This document shows positions 7,545 through 14,623 of a stretch of 32,758 nt of DNA, in pieces. The stretch spans positions 1 through 32,758 of the forward strand of contig JBHELG010000135.1 of the NCBI GenBank assembly GCA_046263195.1, read 5' to 3'. Position 1 is the first letter of the stretch, and each line of letters begins with the position of its first letter. The DNA is from JBHELG01 sp046263195. Its GTDB lineage: Bacteria > Actinomycetota > Nitriliruptoria > Nitriliruptorales > JAHWKO01. The notes under the pieces were generated by a model, which saw only the letters and a list, made by a program, of their open reading frames with translations, did not search any database and was not told the origin of the DNA. The translations under genes and the position numbers were made by a program.

Positions 7545-8684
7545 TCAGGCCCGTTCGTCGAAGCGGTCGCCCTCCGCCGCTTTCGGCTTTCGGCGCTTCG
7601 GCTCGTGGTGGATGATGACGACGGTCTCCTTGTCAGCATCCTGCCTCGCGCCCGTGTCGGTGGCGCCCAGGTCCTCCTTCTGCTTTTCCTCCTCGTCGTC
7701 CTCGAGGCCGGTGAGCACCTGACTGAAGGCGGCTTCTACCTGACGTCGGAGGTGCTCGCCGCGGGACAGGTCTACGGTCGGCCAGCGGCGTCGCGGCTCA
7801 CCCCCTGCCCCCGGTGCCTCTCCGGCTTGCTCATTCTCGAAAAGACCGTTTGACGTGCTCGAAGCCAGGCCGGAGGCCGACTGCCGGCCGTCGCCTTCGG
7901 GGTCCGCAGCCGCTGGTCCTGCGATCTCCTGCTCCTCGGCCGGGTCCTCGGCCAACTCGATACTTGAGGGCCCCTCCTGCGGCGCGGACTCCATTGTCGA
8001 GCTCTCCGTGACATTTTCAGCTGGAGCGGCCTCCTCCTCAGTAGGCTGCGGCTCGGGGCCCGTCGTTTTCTGCCCGCTCGGCCCGGCCCCTCCGGGGACT
8101 GTCGATTTCTCCCCGCCCGGCCCGGCCCCTGCGGGGCCCGTCCCGTCAGCATCCGCAGCCAGTTCGGCTTCCGGGACACTGGGGGCGACCCGCTGCTGAA
8201 GTTCGTCGAGTGCCCGCAGGTGGCGCTCGACGAAGCTACGCAAGGTGGAGCGGTAGTCGCTCTCGAATTCGCGCAGTGCCTCGATTCGGGTGGCGAGTTC
8301 GCGCTGGTCACGGCGCAGCTTGTCAAGCTCCTCACGCGCGCTGATCACAGCGGCGCGATGCTGTCTTTCGGCCTCCTGCTGCGCCTGCTCGATCACGGTC
8401 GCCGCGCTCTCGTGGGCCTCGGCCATGATCTGCTCAGCCGCACGCTGTGCGGTGACGAGCGTTCGTTTCAGCGTGGATTCGGCCTCCGACAGCGCTTCCG
8501 CCCGGGCTTCTGCCTGCGCGAGCCGCTGACGTGTATCTGTGAGCTCGTGGTGGACTCGCTCGAACTCGTCGGCGATCCGGTCGAGCAGGTCATCTACTTG
8601 TCGTACGGAATAGCCCCGCACTGATTGCTTCAGCGGATAGTTCACGATGTCGTCGGGGGTAAGTCCTCGCACACGTCGCTCCAT
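7545..8684 (-). CDS. divIVA: DivIVA/Wag31-type polar growth protein
   Basis: Coiled-coil protein that recognises curved membrane and organises polar or septal wall growth. Residues 1-40 hold the DivIVA N-terminal membrane-binding motif (LTPDDIVNYPLKQSVRGYSV, then RQVDDLLDRIADEFE). Residues 40-165 are heptad-rich coiled coil (RLAQAEARAEALSEAESTL; QQEAERQHRAAVISAREELD). Residues 170-310 are a Gly/Pro/Glu-rich linker with a 13-residue tandem repeat, and a short conserved-looking helix (LRRQVEAAFSQVLTGLEDD) precedes the charged tail. At 379 residues it is longer than typical Wag31 (about 260). The start ATG 8684 has a strong Shine-Dalgarno sequence (AGGAGGG, 8691-8698). It follows yggT closely in the dcw operon. 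Confidence 0.95.
   Translation of the reverse strand: MERRVRGLTPDDIVNYPLKQSVRGYSVRQVDDLLDRIADEFERVHHELTDTRQRLAQAEARAEALSEAESTLKRTLVTAQRAAEQIMAEAHESAATVIEQAQQEAERQHRAAVISAREELDKLRRDQRELATRIEALREFESDYRSTLRSFVERHLRALDELQQRVAPSVPEAELAADADGTGPAGAGPGGEKSTVPGGAGPSGQKTTGPEPQPTEEEAAPAENVTESSTMESAPQEGPSSIELAEDPAEEQEIAGPAAADPEGDGRQSASGLASSTSNGLFENEQAGEAPGAGGEPRRRWPTVDLSRGEHLRRQVEAAFSQVLTGLEDDEEEKQKEDLGATDTGARQDADKETVVIIHHEPKRRKPKAAEGDRFDERA
8067..8140 (-). repeat. 39-bp tandem repeat with palindromes inside divIVA
   Basis: Two copies begin at 8067 and 8106 (period 39 nt, 13 codons), each reading TTTCT-CCCG-C-CGGCCCGGCCCCT on the plus strand. The second contains the perfect dyad GGCCCCTGCGGGGCC (8124-8138); the first contains a shorter CCCCTCCGGGG. 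They encode the GPGGEKST / GPSGQKTT-like linker segments. Confidence 0.7.
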
Positions 8685-8699
8685 CTGCTGTCCCTCCTG

Positions 8700-8957
8700 T
8701 CAACAGAGGAAGCTTTGCACAATAGCGATCAAAAAGAACACAACTATGACCGAGAGATCAAGGCCGATACCTCCCAGGCGGAGAGGCGGCAGCATGCGAC
8801 GTATCGGCTCCAGCAGCGGAGTCATGATGCGATCGATCCCGCGAACGATGGGAAGGACGGGCTCGGGGGGCCGGGGAATCCACGAGAAGACCACGTAGAC
8901 GAGGAGAAGGAAGATGAAGGCGGACAGCAGCCAGCAGACTATGTCTCCCAGGTCCAC
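8700..8957 (-). CDS. YggT family membrane protein
   Basis: An 85-residue integral membrane protein with two hydrophobic segments (CWLLSAFIFLLLVYVVFSW and the C-terminal LDLSVIVVFFLIAIVQSFL) separated by the family signature region (PPEPVLPIVRGIDRIMTPLLEPIRRMLPP). YggT genes commonly lie between sepF and divIVA in Gram-positive bacteria; the precise role is unknown, with links to osmotic or ion homeostasis and division. The start is GTG 8957 with only a weak GAGG upstream. It lies 24 nt after sepF and 15 nt before divIVA, so it is almost certainly co-transcribed with both. Confidence 0.95.
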   Translation of the reverse strand: MDLGDIVCWLLSAFIFLLLVYVVFSWIPRPPEPVLPIVRGIDRIMTPLLEPIRRMLPPLRLGGIGLDLSVIVVFFLIAIVQSFLC

Positions 8958-8981
8958 GACGGCCTCGAGTCGTCAGTCGTA

Positions 8982-9530
8982 TCAGCTATCGCCCGGCACG
9001 AGGACCTGATAGCCGAGGTCCCCCAGCCGCCGCCGCTCGTCGACTGGGATGTCCAGCCCGTGGGGCAGCAGCAGAAAGGCCCGCTCTCCTGCCGGGGCGA
9101 TGCGTCCGCGCAAGGCGAAGGTTACGCCACTCACGAAGTCGAGCAGGCGACGACCGACTTTTGCGTCCACGCCCGCGAGGTCGAGCAGGACCGGCTGCCC
9201 GCCGCGATACCGCTCGCCTACCTCCTCAGCGTCATCAAAGCTCGCCGCACGGACTATGCCGACGCGAACCATGGCGGCGTTGAGCGGACGCACATGGGTG
9301 GATCGCGGCTCCGCATTCGGCAACGGTCTCACGCTCGCCCCATCTCCTGCCCTCCTCGGACGGGACTGCCCTTCCCGGCGCGCCCGTCTGGGAGGCGGCG
9401 GGGGCGGCGGAGGCGGGGCCGCAAGGTGGGCCGGGGCAGTCTGGTCGGGTGTGACCTGCTGTTCGTCCGTCTCGTCGCCTTCTTCCACGAGGCCGAGATA
9501 GACGAGCGTCTTCCGCCACATCCCGCTCAT
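8982..9530 (-). CDS. sepF: Cell division protein SepF
   Basis: Membrane anchor and bundler for FtsZ, replacing FtsA in Actinomycetota. Residues 1-15 are an amphipathic membrane-binding helix (MSGMWRKTLVYLGLVEE). Next is a disordered linker with nine consecutive prolines (plus strand about 9391-9418), followed by the SepF core (RPLNAAMVRVGIVRAASFDDAEEV ... VLLDLAGVDAKVGRRLLDFVSGVTFALRG ... AFLLLPHGLDIP). At 182 residues the length is normal. The start ATG 9530 overlaps the yggS stop by 4 nt (ATGA), with GAGGA upstream, so translation is coupled. Confidence 0.97.
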   Translation of the reverse strand: MSGMWRKTLVYLGLVEEGDETDEQQVTPDQTAPAHLAAPPPPPPPPPRRARREGQSRPRRAGDGASVRPLPNAEPRSTHVRPLNAAMVRVGIVRAASFDDAEEVGERYRGGQPVLLDLAGVDAKVGRRLLDFVSGVTFALRGRIAPAGERAFLLLPHGLDIPVDERRRLGDLGYQVLVPGDS

Positions 9531-10393
9531 CGATCCTCCTCAGGCATTCGACCCTCCGACGGCTCCCTGGAGGAGGCACGGTAGGGCTCGTCGGGGCGAG
9601 GTCCGAACAACGCGGTCCCGAGGCGAACGATCGTGGCCCCCTCCTCGATCGCGACCTCGAAGTCACCGCTCATGCCCATCGAGAGGTGCGTGACCTCCGG
9701 GAACTCTTCGCGAACCTTGTCTCGCAGTTCACGAAGACGCGCGAAGTACGGGCGCGCAGCCTGACCTGGATCGACGCCAGCCGCCGGCAGAGGTGGCATG
9801 GTCATGAGCCCCTCCACGACGAGATTGGGGCGGCTCCTGACGTGAGTGACGAGGCCGACCAGGCGATCGGGTGAGCAGCCTGACTTCGCAGGATCGCCGG
9901 CGACGTTGACCTGGACGAGGACACGTTGGACCACGCCGGCCTGCTCGGCGCGCCGCGACAGTTCGTTCCCGAGCGAGGTGCGGTCGAGTGAGTGCACGAG
10001 GACGGCACGCCCGACGACGTCTCGCGCCTTGTTGCGCTGCAGGCGTCCTACCAGGTGCCAGTTCACGACCCTCCCGCCCAGACCGCGGGGCTCGACCGAC
10101 CCTGCCGAGGTCGCTTCGTCGGCCGCATCCGACGACAGGTCGACGGCTTCCATCTTCGCGAGCATCTCCTGAACTCGGTTCTCGCCCAAATCGGTCAGAC
10201 CTACCATAACGGCCGCGCGTACCAGCTCGGGAGGGCGTTTCTTCGTCACCCCGACGATGCGCACGGATGATGGAGGTCTGCCCGCGCGCTCACAGGCAGC
10301 CCGGATGGAAGCACGGACCTCGGCAAGCCGGGCACGGAGCTCGGCGACAAGCTCAGGAAAACCAGGGGCGGATTCGGCGGCGAGGGCATTCAC
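9527..10393 (-). CDS. yggS: YggS/PLPBP pyridoxal-phosphate homeostasis protein
   Basis: PLP-binding TIM-barrel protein that buffers pyridoxal phosphate. Key segments are RIVGVTKKRP with the PLP-linking Lys, LGENRVQEMLAKM, WHLVGRLQRNKA, VLVQVNVAGDPAKSG, GLMTMPPL and LSMGMSGDFEVAIEEGATIVRLG. At 288 residues it is about 50 longer than E. coli YggS, mostly because of an insert of about 20 residues before NWHLVGRL and a longer N-terminus. The start GTG 10393 is chosen because GGGAGG lies 6 nt upstream and it overlaps the pgeF stop by 4 nt (GTGA). The open frame continues upstream inside pgeF, but that part is antisense-like filler. Confidence 0.96.
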   Translation of the reverse strand: MNALAAESAPGFPELVAELRARLAEVRASIRAACERAGRPPSSVRIVGVTKKRPPELVRAAVMVGLTDLGENRVQEMLAKMEAVDLSSDAADEATSAGSVEPRGLGGRVVNWHLVGRLQRNKARDVVGRAVLVHSLDRTSLGNELSRRAEQAGVVQRVLVQVNVAGDPAKSGCSPDRLVGLVTHVRSRPNLVVEGLMTMPPLPAAGVDPGQAARPYFARLRELRDKVREEFPEVTHLSMGMSGDFEVAIEEGATIVRLGTALFGPRPDEPYRASSREPSEGRMPEEDR

Positions 10394-11187
10394 ACGCTGC
10401 CTCCCGGGATAGCCGTGGCTGACGAAGCGGCGGATGCAGCGGCGGAGCGGGACGCGGCGTCGCTCCAGCGCACGATGATCCCAAGTTGCCGTCCGGCCTG
10501 AGGGTCGGCCCGGTGGCTGAACCAGCGTGCATCCTGATCGCAGTGGGTGCACCCGAAGCGCTCGCCACCCGGCTCGAGCACGCTGGCACCGGCCGTGGTG
10601 AGACTCGCCACCACCGCAGCCGGCAGGTCGAGTGAGGGAGTGCCCCACTTCGTCACCGCCGCGGCCTCGGGGCGCTTGGTCGCCACCTCGTCGCGCAGGG
10701 CGACAGGAAGCTCGTAGCAGCAACCGCGGATGGAGGGGCCTATGGCGGCTCGCAGCGTCTGTGGCGGGGCGCCAAGAGCGTCGAGCGCCTCCAGAGCTGC
10801 TTCAAGCACACCAAGCTGTACGCCACGGCGTCCGGCGTGAACGGCGGCGACGGGTCCCCTGGTGGAGGCGAGGAGCAAGGGCACGCAGTCGGCGACCTGT
10901 ACCGCGAGCGCCCTGCCCGCCTGCGCCGTCACGAGGGCGTCAACACCACGCAGCTCCGCCCCCCAGGGCGCCGAGGCGTCAACGACGGCCACCTTCGCTC
11001 CGTGCACCTGTCGCATGGTGTGGATCGCATCGGGGTGGAGGCCCATGGCACGGGTCACCTCCGCGCGCGACCGGGCGAGGCGCGGTGGGCGATGGGGTCG
11101 TCCGTGCGAGAGGTTGCCCGCTGCCCGTCCGGTGAACCACGCACCTACTCCAGGGACTAGCGACACCTGCTCGACGAGGTTCCTCAC
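10390..11187 (-). CDS. pgeF: PgeF/YfiH multicopper-oxidase-like purine nucleosidase family protein
   Basis: Family DUF152/YlmD, described as a peptidoglycan-editing amidase (PgeF) in E. coli and as a purine nucleoside-cleaving enzyme in other members. The 265-residue protein has the family metal-site segments: MRQVHGAKVAVV, VADCVPLLLAS, AAVHAGRRG, IGPSIRGCCYEL and FGCTHCDQDARWFSHR followed by GRQLGIIVR. It starts at GTG 11187 and overlaps the ftsZ stop by 4 nt (GTGA); it ends overlapping yggS by 4 nt. The position right after ftsZ is the usual one in Gram-positive bacteria. It has a Ser/Ala-rich C-terminal tail of about 20 residues. Confidence 0.95.
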   Translation of the reverse strand: MRNLVEQVSLVPGVGAWFTGRAAGNLSHGRPHRPPRLARSRAEVTRAMGLHPDAIHTMRQVHGAKVAVVDASAPWGAELRGVDALVTAQAGRALAVQVADCVPLLLASTRGPVAAVHAGRRGVQLGVLEAALEALDALGAPPQTLRAAIGPSIRGCCYELPVALRDEVATKRPEAAAVTKWGTPSLDLPAAVVASLTTAGASVLEPGGERFGCTHCDQDARWFSHRADPQAGRQLGIIVRWSDAASRSAAASAASSATAIPGGSV

Positions 11188-12368
11188 CGCAGGAAGGAGG
11201 GAATATCGAGGTCGTCATCCGATTCGATCACGACAGACGGGCGCTCACGCTGAGCGCGGCGGAAGACGCCATCCTCCGTGAGCAGTTCCTCCTCTTCTTC
11301 CTCCTCCTCCTGCTCTTCCTCCTCGAGGTCGATCGAGGGGGGAGGTACGGGAGCGATCCGGGGTTCCCCGACCCGGGGAGGGCTGGTCACGAAGCCACGC
11401 TCCTGCGGCACTGCCCCATCCCACTTGTCGAAGCCCGCGGCGATCACGGTGACCTTCACCTCGTCGCCGAGACTGTCGTCGATTACCGCCCCGAAGATGA
11501 TGTTCGCGTCGGCGTGTGCGGCCTTCGTGATCACGTCGGCGGCTTCGTTGACTTCGAACAGCCCGAGGTCGGTCCCGCCGGCGAGCATGAGCAGCACACC
11601 CCGTGCTCCGTCGATCGACGCTTCGAGCAACGGCGAGGAGATGGCCAGCTTGGCGGCTTCGAGGGCTCGTTCATCGCCTCGCGCCTGCCCAATGCCCATG
11701 AGAGCCGACCCGGCGTCCTTCATGACCGTGCGGACATCGGCGAAGTCGAGGTTGATGAGACCTGGGGTGGTGATGAGATCCGTGATGCCCTGGACACCCT
11801 GAAGTAGGACCTCGTCGGCAAGACGGAAGGCCTCCACGACCGAAGTCTCGCCGTCCGCGATCTGCAGGAGCCGGTCGTTCGGGATGACGATGAGGGTGTC
11901 GACCTTGTCTCGCAGGTCCTTGATGCCTTGTTCGGCCTGGAGGTTGCGTCGCCGCCCCTCGAAGGAGAAGGGCCGGGTCACCACTCCGATCGTCAAGGCG
12001 CCGAGTTCTTTCGCCACCTCGGCGACGACAGGCGCGCCACCCGTGCCGGTGCCACCGCCCTCCCCCGCGGTGACGAAGACCATGTCGGCGCCCTTCAGGA
12101 CCTCGGTCACCTCGTCCCGGTTGTCCTCGGCCGCCTGCCGTCCGATGGCGGGATTCGAACCCGCCCCCAAGCCCCGCGTCAGGTCCCGCCCGATATCGAG
12201 CTTCACGTCTGCATCGGACATGAGCAAGGCCTGCGCGTCAGTGTTCACCGCGATGAACTCCACCCCGCGAAGGCCAGCGTCAATCATGCGGTTGACGGCA
12301 TTCACACCGCCACCGCCGATGCCGACCACCTTGATCACGGCGAGATAATTCTGCGGGATCGCCGCCAT
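11184..12368 (-). CDS. ftsZ: Cell division GTPase FtsZ
   Basis: Tubulin-like GTPase that forms the Z ring. The 394-residue product has the nucleotide loop KVVGIGGGGVNAVNRMI (residues 13-29), the tubulin signature AGEGGGTGTGGAPVV (101-115), the T7 loop region LINLDFADVRTVM, and the conserved C-terminal peptide DDLDIPSFLR that binds SepF and other partners. The linker contains an unusual run of 12 Glu and 1 Gln in 13 codons. The start ATG 12368 has a strong AGGAGGG at 12373-12379. A 355-nt gap separates it from ftsQ and probably holds its own promoter. Confidence 0.99.
   Translation of the reverse strand: MAAIPQNYLAVIKVVGIGGGGVNAVNRMIDAGLRGVEFIAVNTDAQALLMSDADVKLDIGRDLTRGLGAGSNPAIGRQAAEDNRDEVTEVLKGADMVFVTAGEGGGTGTGGAPVVAEVAKELGALTIGVVTRPFSFEGRRRNLQAEQGIKDLRDKVDTLIVIPNDRLLQIADGETSVVEAFRLADEVLLQGVQGITDLITTPGLINLDFADVRTVMKDAGSALMGIGQARGDERALEAAKLAISSPLLEASIDGARGVLLMLAGGTDLGLFEVNEAADVITKAAHADANIIFGAVIDDSLGDEVKVTVIAAGFDKWDGAVPQERGFVTSPPRVGEPRIAPVPPPSIDLEEEEQEEEEEEEELLTEDGVFRRAQRERPSVVIESDDDLDIPSFLR
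11286..11324 (-). repeat. GAG/GAA triplet tract encoding poly-Glu in FtsZ linker
   Basis: Thirteen codons, all GAG or GAA except one CAG, encode EEEEQEEEEEEEE just before LLTEDGVF. It is a simple-sequence tract and may vary in length between strains. Confidence 0.85.
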
Positions 12369-12723
12369 CCAACCCTCCTGTTAGCCGCCAACGCGGCTGC
12401 CGATCTGGCCGGGGCTCTCCCGGCGCTGTTGCCACCGCGCCTGCACCTTCGGCTGGCACGTCCGCCGTCCACGGCCGCGTGGACGGCGAGCTGGGGAAGT
12501 GGGGACACTCCTGTACCCCAGGATGAGCTCTCGTCCCGGTTTGCCTCTCCTTCGTTGCCCCTAAAACGCTGCTCACGCACCCACCGGCTTCTCCCGTCGG
12601 TGACGACAGAGCGGTTGCCCGAGGCCAGAAGAGGTTCCCCGTGGAACTCTCACCCTCAACTCGAGGTTTATGCTTATGTCAACCTCTTGTTGTGGCAGAA
12701 GGTAGACGGGGGTCTGTACACCG
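12369..12723 (-). promoter_or_regulatory. ftsQ-ftsZ intergenic region with a TTGACA element
   Basis: This 355-nt gap is free of a convincing gene. On the minus strand it contains GAGGTTGACATAAGCATAAA, the most A+T-rich stretch nearby; the exact -35 hexamer TTGACA is at 12682-12677. No good -10 hexamer lies 16-18 nt downstream (GTTGAG is found there), so it is a candidate ftsZ promoter or operator rather than a clean sigma70 site. A CTCGAG-centred partial dyad (CCTCAACTCGAGG on the plus strand) follows at 12654-12666. The remaining part shows nothing recognisable. Confidence 0.4.
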
Positions 12724-13548
12724 TCAAGCACACGGCACGCTCGGACGAGGAGGACGGACCGTGCGGGCCCTGGGGTCGCACTCGTCGGTACGCCCGGTTC
12801 CCGGCAGCAGTACCGGATTGGAGGGCACGCGGACGTCCACGAAGGCCCGGGAGGAGGCCGCTCCCAGTTCGGTCAGTAGCGCCCCGAGCGCCCGGGATTT
12901 TTCGCTGACGCGTTCGGCTCGGCCGAACCGCGCCCGCACACCACTGCCCAATACCAGCACGACGTCGTTGCGACCTCGGGCTTCGTAGCGCTCGACGTCC
13001 GCCCGCAATGGTCCCGGCAGGGCGCTCGCCACCGCGAAAGCGTTCGCGGCATCCGGCAGCTCCCAGATGCTCGAGCCGGGAGACGGTGGCATGGGCGCGC
13101 TGGTTGCGAGGACCGGTAGTCCGTCCTCTCGCCCTGGCGCCACCACGATCCCTTCGGCATCCACGAGTGCAAGCCCACCGCGCGCGGCGAGCACCAGGAG
13201 GGGGCTGCGTTCGACGACCGTGATGCGCACGCTCAGGGGGTCCGCGCGCCTGACCGTCGCGGAATATACGAGCGGCAGTTCCTCCACCCGCTGGCGGGCA
13301 GGACCGAGACGGAGTCGTAAGGTCGAAGTGCCCAGTGGCAGAGCGGCAGCTTCTCGCACCGCATCTGGCGACAATCGCCGCGTCCCGACGACCTCGACCT
13401 CGTTCAGCGCGAGGAGAGGGCTCTGCTCCAACCAGACGGCCAGTGCCAGAAGTACGAGGACGGCTGCCAGGTACGGGACGCGACGACGACGGGCACTTGC
13501 GCGCTCGCGTTTCGCTTCATTCCGTCGCTCCTCGATCCGGGTGTCCAA
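12724..13548 (-). CDS. ftsQ: Cell division protein FtsQ/DivIB
   Basis: Bitopic membrane protein of the FtsQ-FtsL-FtsB divisome subcomplex. The 274-residue product has a basic cytoplasmic tail of about 27 residues (RRNEAKRERASARRRR), one transmembrane helix (VPYLAAVLVLLALAVWL), the POTRA domain (LNEVEVVGTRRLSPDAVREAAALPLGTSTLRL), and the FtsQ beta domain (PLVYSATVRRADPLSVRITVVERSPLLVLAARGGLALVDAEGIVV). The start is TTG 13548 with GGAGG about 7 nt upstream; no ATG or GTG fits better. It lies 91 nt after murB. The C-terminal 30 residues (Arg/Pro-rich) are unlike the family and probably disordered. Confidence 0.93.
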   Translation of the reverse strand: MDTRIEERRNEAKRERASARRRRVPYLAAVLVLLALAVWLEQSPLLALNEVEVVGTRRLSPDAVREAAALPLGTSTLRLRLGPARQRVEELPLVYSATVRRADPLSVRITVVERSPLLVLAARGGLALVDAEGIVVAPGREDGLPVLATSAPMPPSPGSSIWELPDAANAFAVASALPGPLRADVERYEARGRNDVVLVLGSGVRARFGRAERVSEKSRALGALLTELGAASSRAFVDVRVPSNPVLLPGTGRTDECDPRARTVRPPRPSVPCA

Positions 13549-13639
13549 GCGCCGCCTCCGTCGCTCAAGCCCAGTGCCAGGACCGGGCGCGGAGGGCTTC
13601 CGGGTCCAAGCAGCCTCCGCTCCCGCGCTCCCTCGTCCC

Positions 13640-14623
13640 CTATGGCCGGGTGTCCTCGAACTGACCCACCATTACGACCTCTGTCCGTAGCCGCTGACCG
13701 TGACGCTCCTCGACGAGCTGTTGCAGCCTGACGACGAGCGCTCTCACGTCGGCGGCGGTGGCGCCCGGCTGAGTGACGATGAAGTTCGCGTGCAGTTCGG
13801 AGACCTGCGCCCCCCCCACCCGCAATCCCTTGCCACCGGCAGTCTCCACGAGACGCCCGGCCGAGTCTCCGGGCGGGTTCGTGAACACCGAGCCACAGTT
13901 GGGCTGATTGATGGGTTGATGGGCCCGGCGCCAGGCCTTCACTTCGGTTATGCGCGCCCGTTCAGCGCCGGGCTCGCCCCGCTCGAGCGCGAGCGTTGCG
14001 GCGACCACGACGGCGTCCGGTGGAAGATTCGATCGGCGGTAACCGAACCCGAGCTCTCGCCCGAGAAGGGTCTGGCGTGCGCCGTCGCCCAACCGCACCA
14101 CGTCGGCGCTCACGAGCTGGTCCGCAATCTCCCGCCCGTGCGCGCCGGCGTTCATTCTTACCGCTCCCCCGACGCTGCCTGGCACGGCTGCCGCCCATGC
14201 GAACCCCGCGAGACCCTCGTCGGCCAACCGAGACGCGAGCAGGGGCATGGGTTCGGCAGCCCCGGCGATGGCCTGTGGGCGCTCGTGCTGGCGTGATGAG
14301 TCGCCCTCGACCAGTCGGAAGCCCCGGTAGCGTCGACCGAGCGCAATGGCGAGTCCATCCCAGCCGCGGTCCGCCACGAGCATGTTCGAACCACGTCCGA
14401 CGACGAGACATGGCACTCCGTGGGCCTCGCAGATCTCACCCGCCGCATGCAGATCCTCGTCTCGTTCTGCGACGAGTAGTGCTCGTGCCGAGCCGCCCAC
14501 CTTCAGGGTCGTGAGCTCAGCGAGGCTCGCTTCAGCTTCGACCCGGCCGGCACAGGCGCCAGCGAGGTCGCGGACCAGGGGGTCTTCGCCCGCAGGTTGA
14601 TCTCGGGAGGCGTCAGCGGGCAT
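13640..14623 (-). CDS. murB: UDP-N-acetylenolpyruvoylglucosamine reductase MurB
   Basis: FAD- and NADPH-dependent reductase that completes UDP-MurNAc. The 327-residue product has the FAD-binding segments TTLKVGGSARALLVAERDEDL, CLVVGRGSNMLVADRGWDGL and AAVPGSVGGAVRMNAGAHG, then the type II MurB pattern with YRRSNL, AHQPINQPNCGSVFTNPPGDSAGRLVE (catalytic Ser in CGSVF) and LHANFIV. The start ATG 14623 is preceded by GAGGTGG and overlaps the murC end by 11 nt. Presence of murB inside the cluster is not seen in Mycobacterium or Streptomyces but occurs in some deeper actinobacterial lineages and Firmicutes. Confidence 0.97.
   Translation of the reverse strand: MPADASRDQPAGEDPLVRDLAGACAGRVEAEASLAELTTLKVGGSARALLVAERDEDLHAAGEICEAHGVPCLVVGRGSNMLVADRGWDGLAIALGRRYRGFRLVEGDSSRQHERPQAIAGAAEPMPLLASRLADEGLAGFAWAAAVPGSVGGAVRMNAGAHGREIADQLVSADVVRLGDGARQTLLGRELGFGYRRSNLPPDAVVVAATLALERGEPGAERARITEVKAWRRAHQPINQPNCGSVFTNPPGDSAGRLVETAGGKGLRVGGAQVSELHANFIVTQPGATAADVRALVVRLQQLVEERHGQRLRTEVVMVGQFEDTRP

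Noticed and set aside
10394..10723. Upstream extension of the yggS frame to 398 residues
   Set aside because: It overlaps most of the pgeF C-terminal half in another frame; GTG 10393 has a ribosome site and the usual stop-start overlap.
12147..12172. T-arm-like sequence (GGCGGGTTCGAATCCCGCC on the minus strand), as in a tRNA
   Set aside because: It lies in the conserved FtsZ segment GLGAGSNPAIG, and no acceptor, D or anticodon stem can be found around it.
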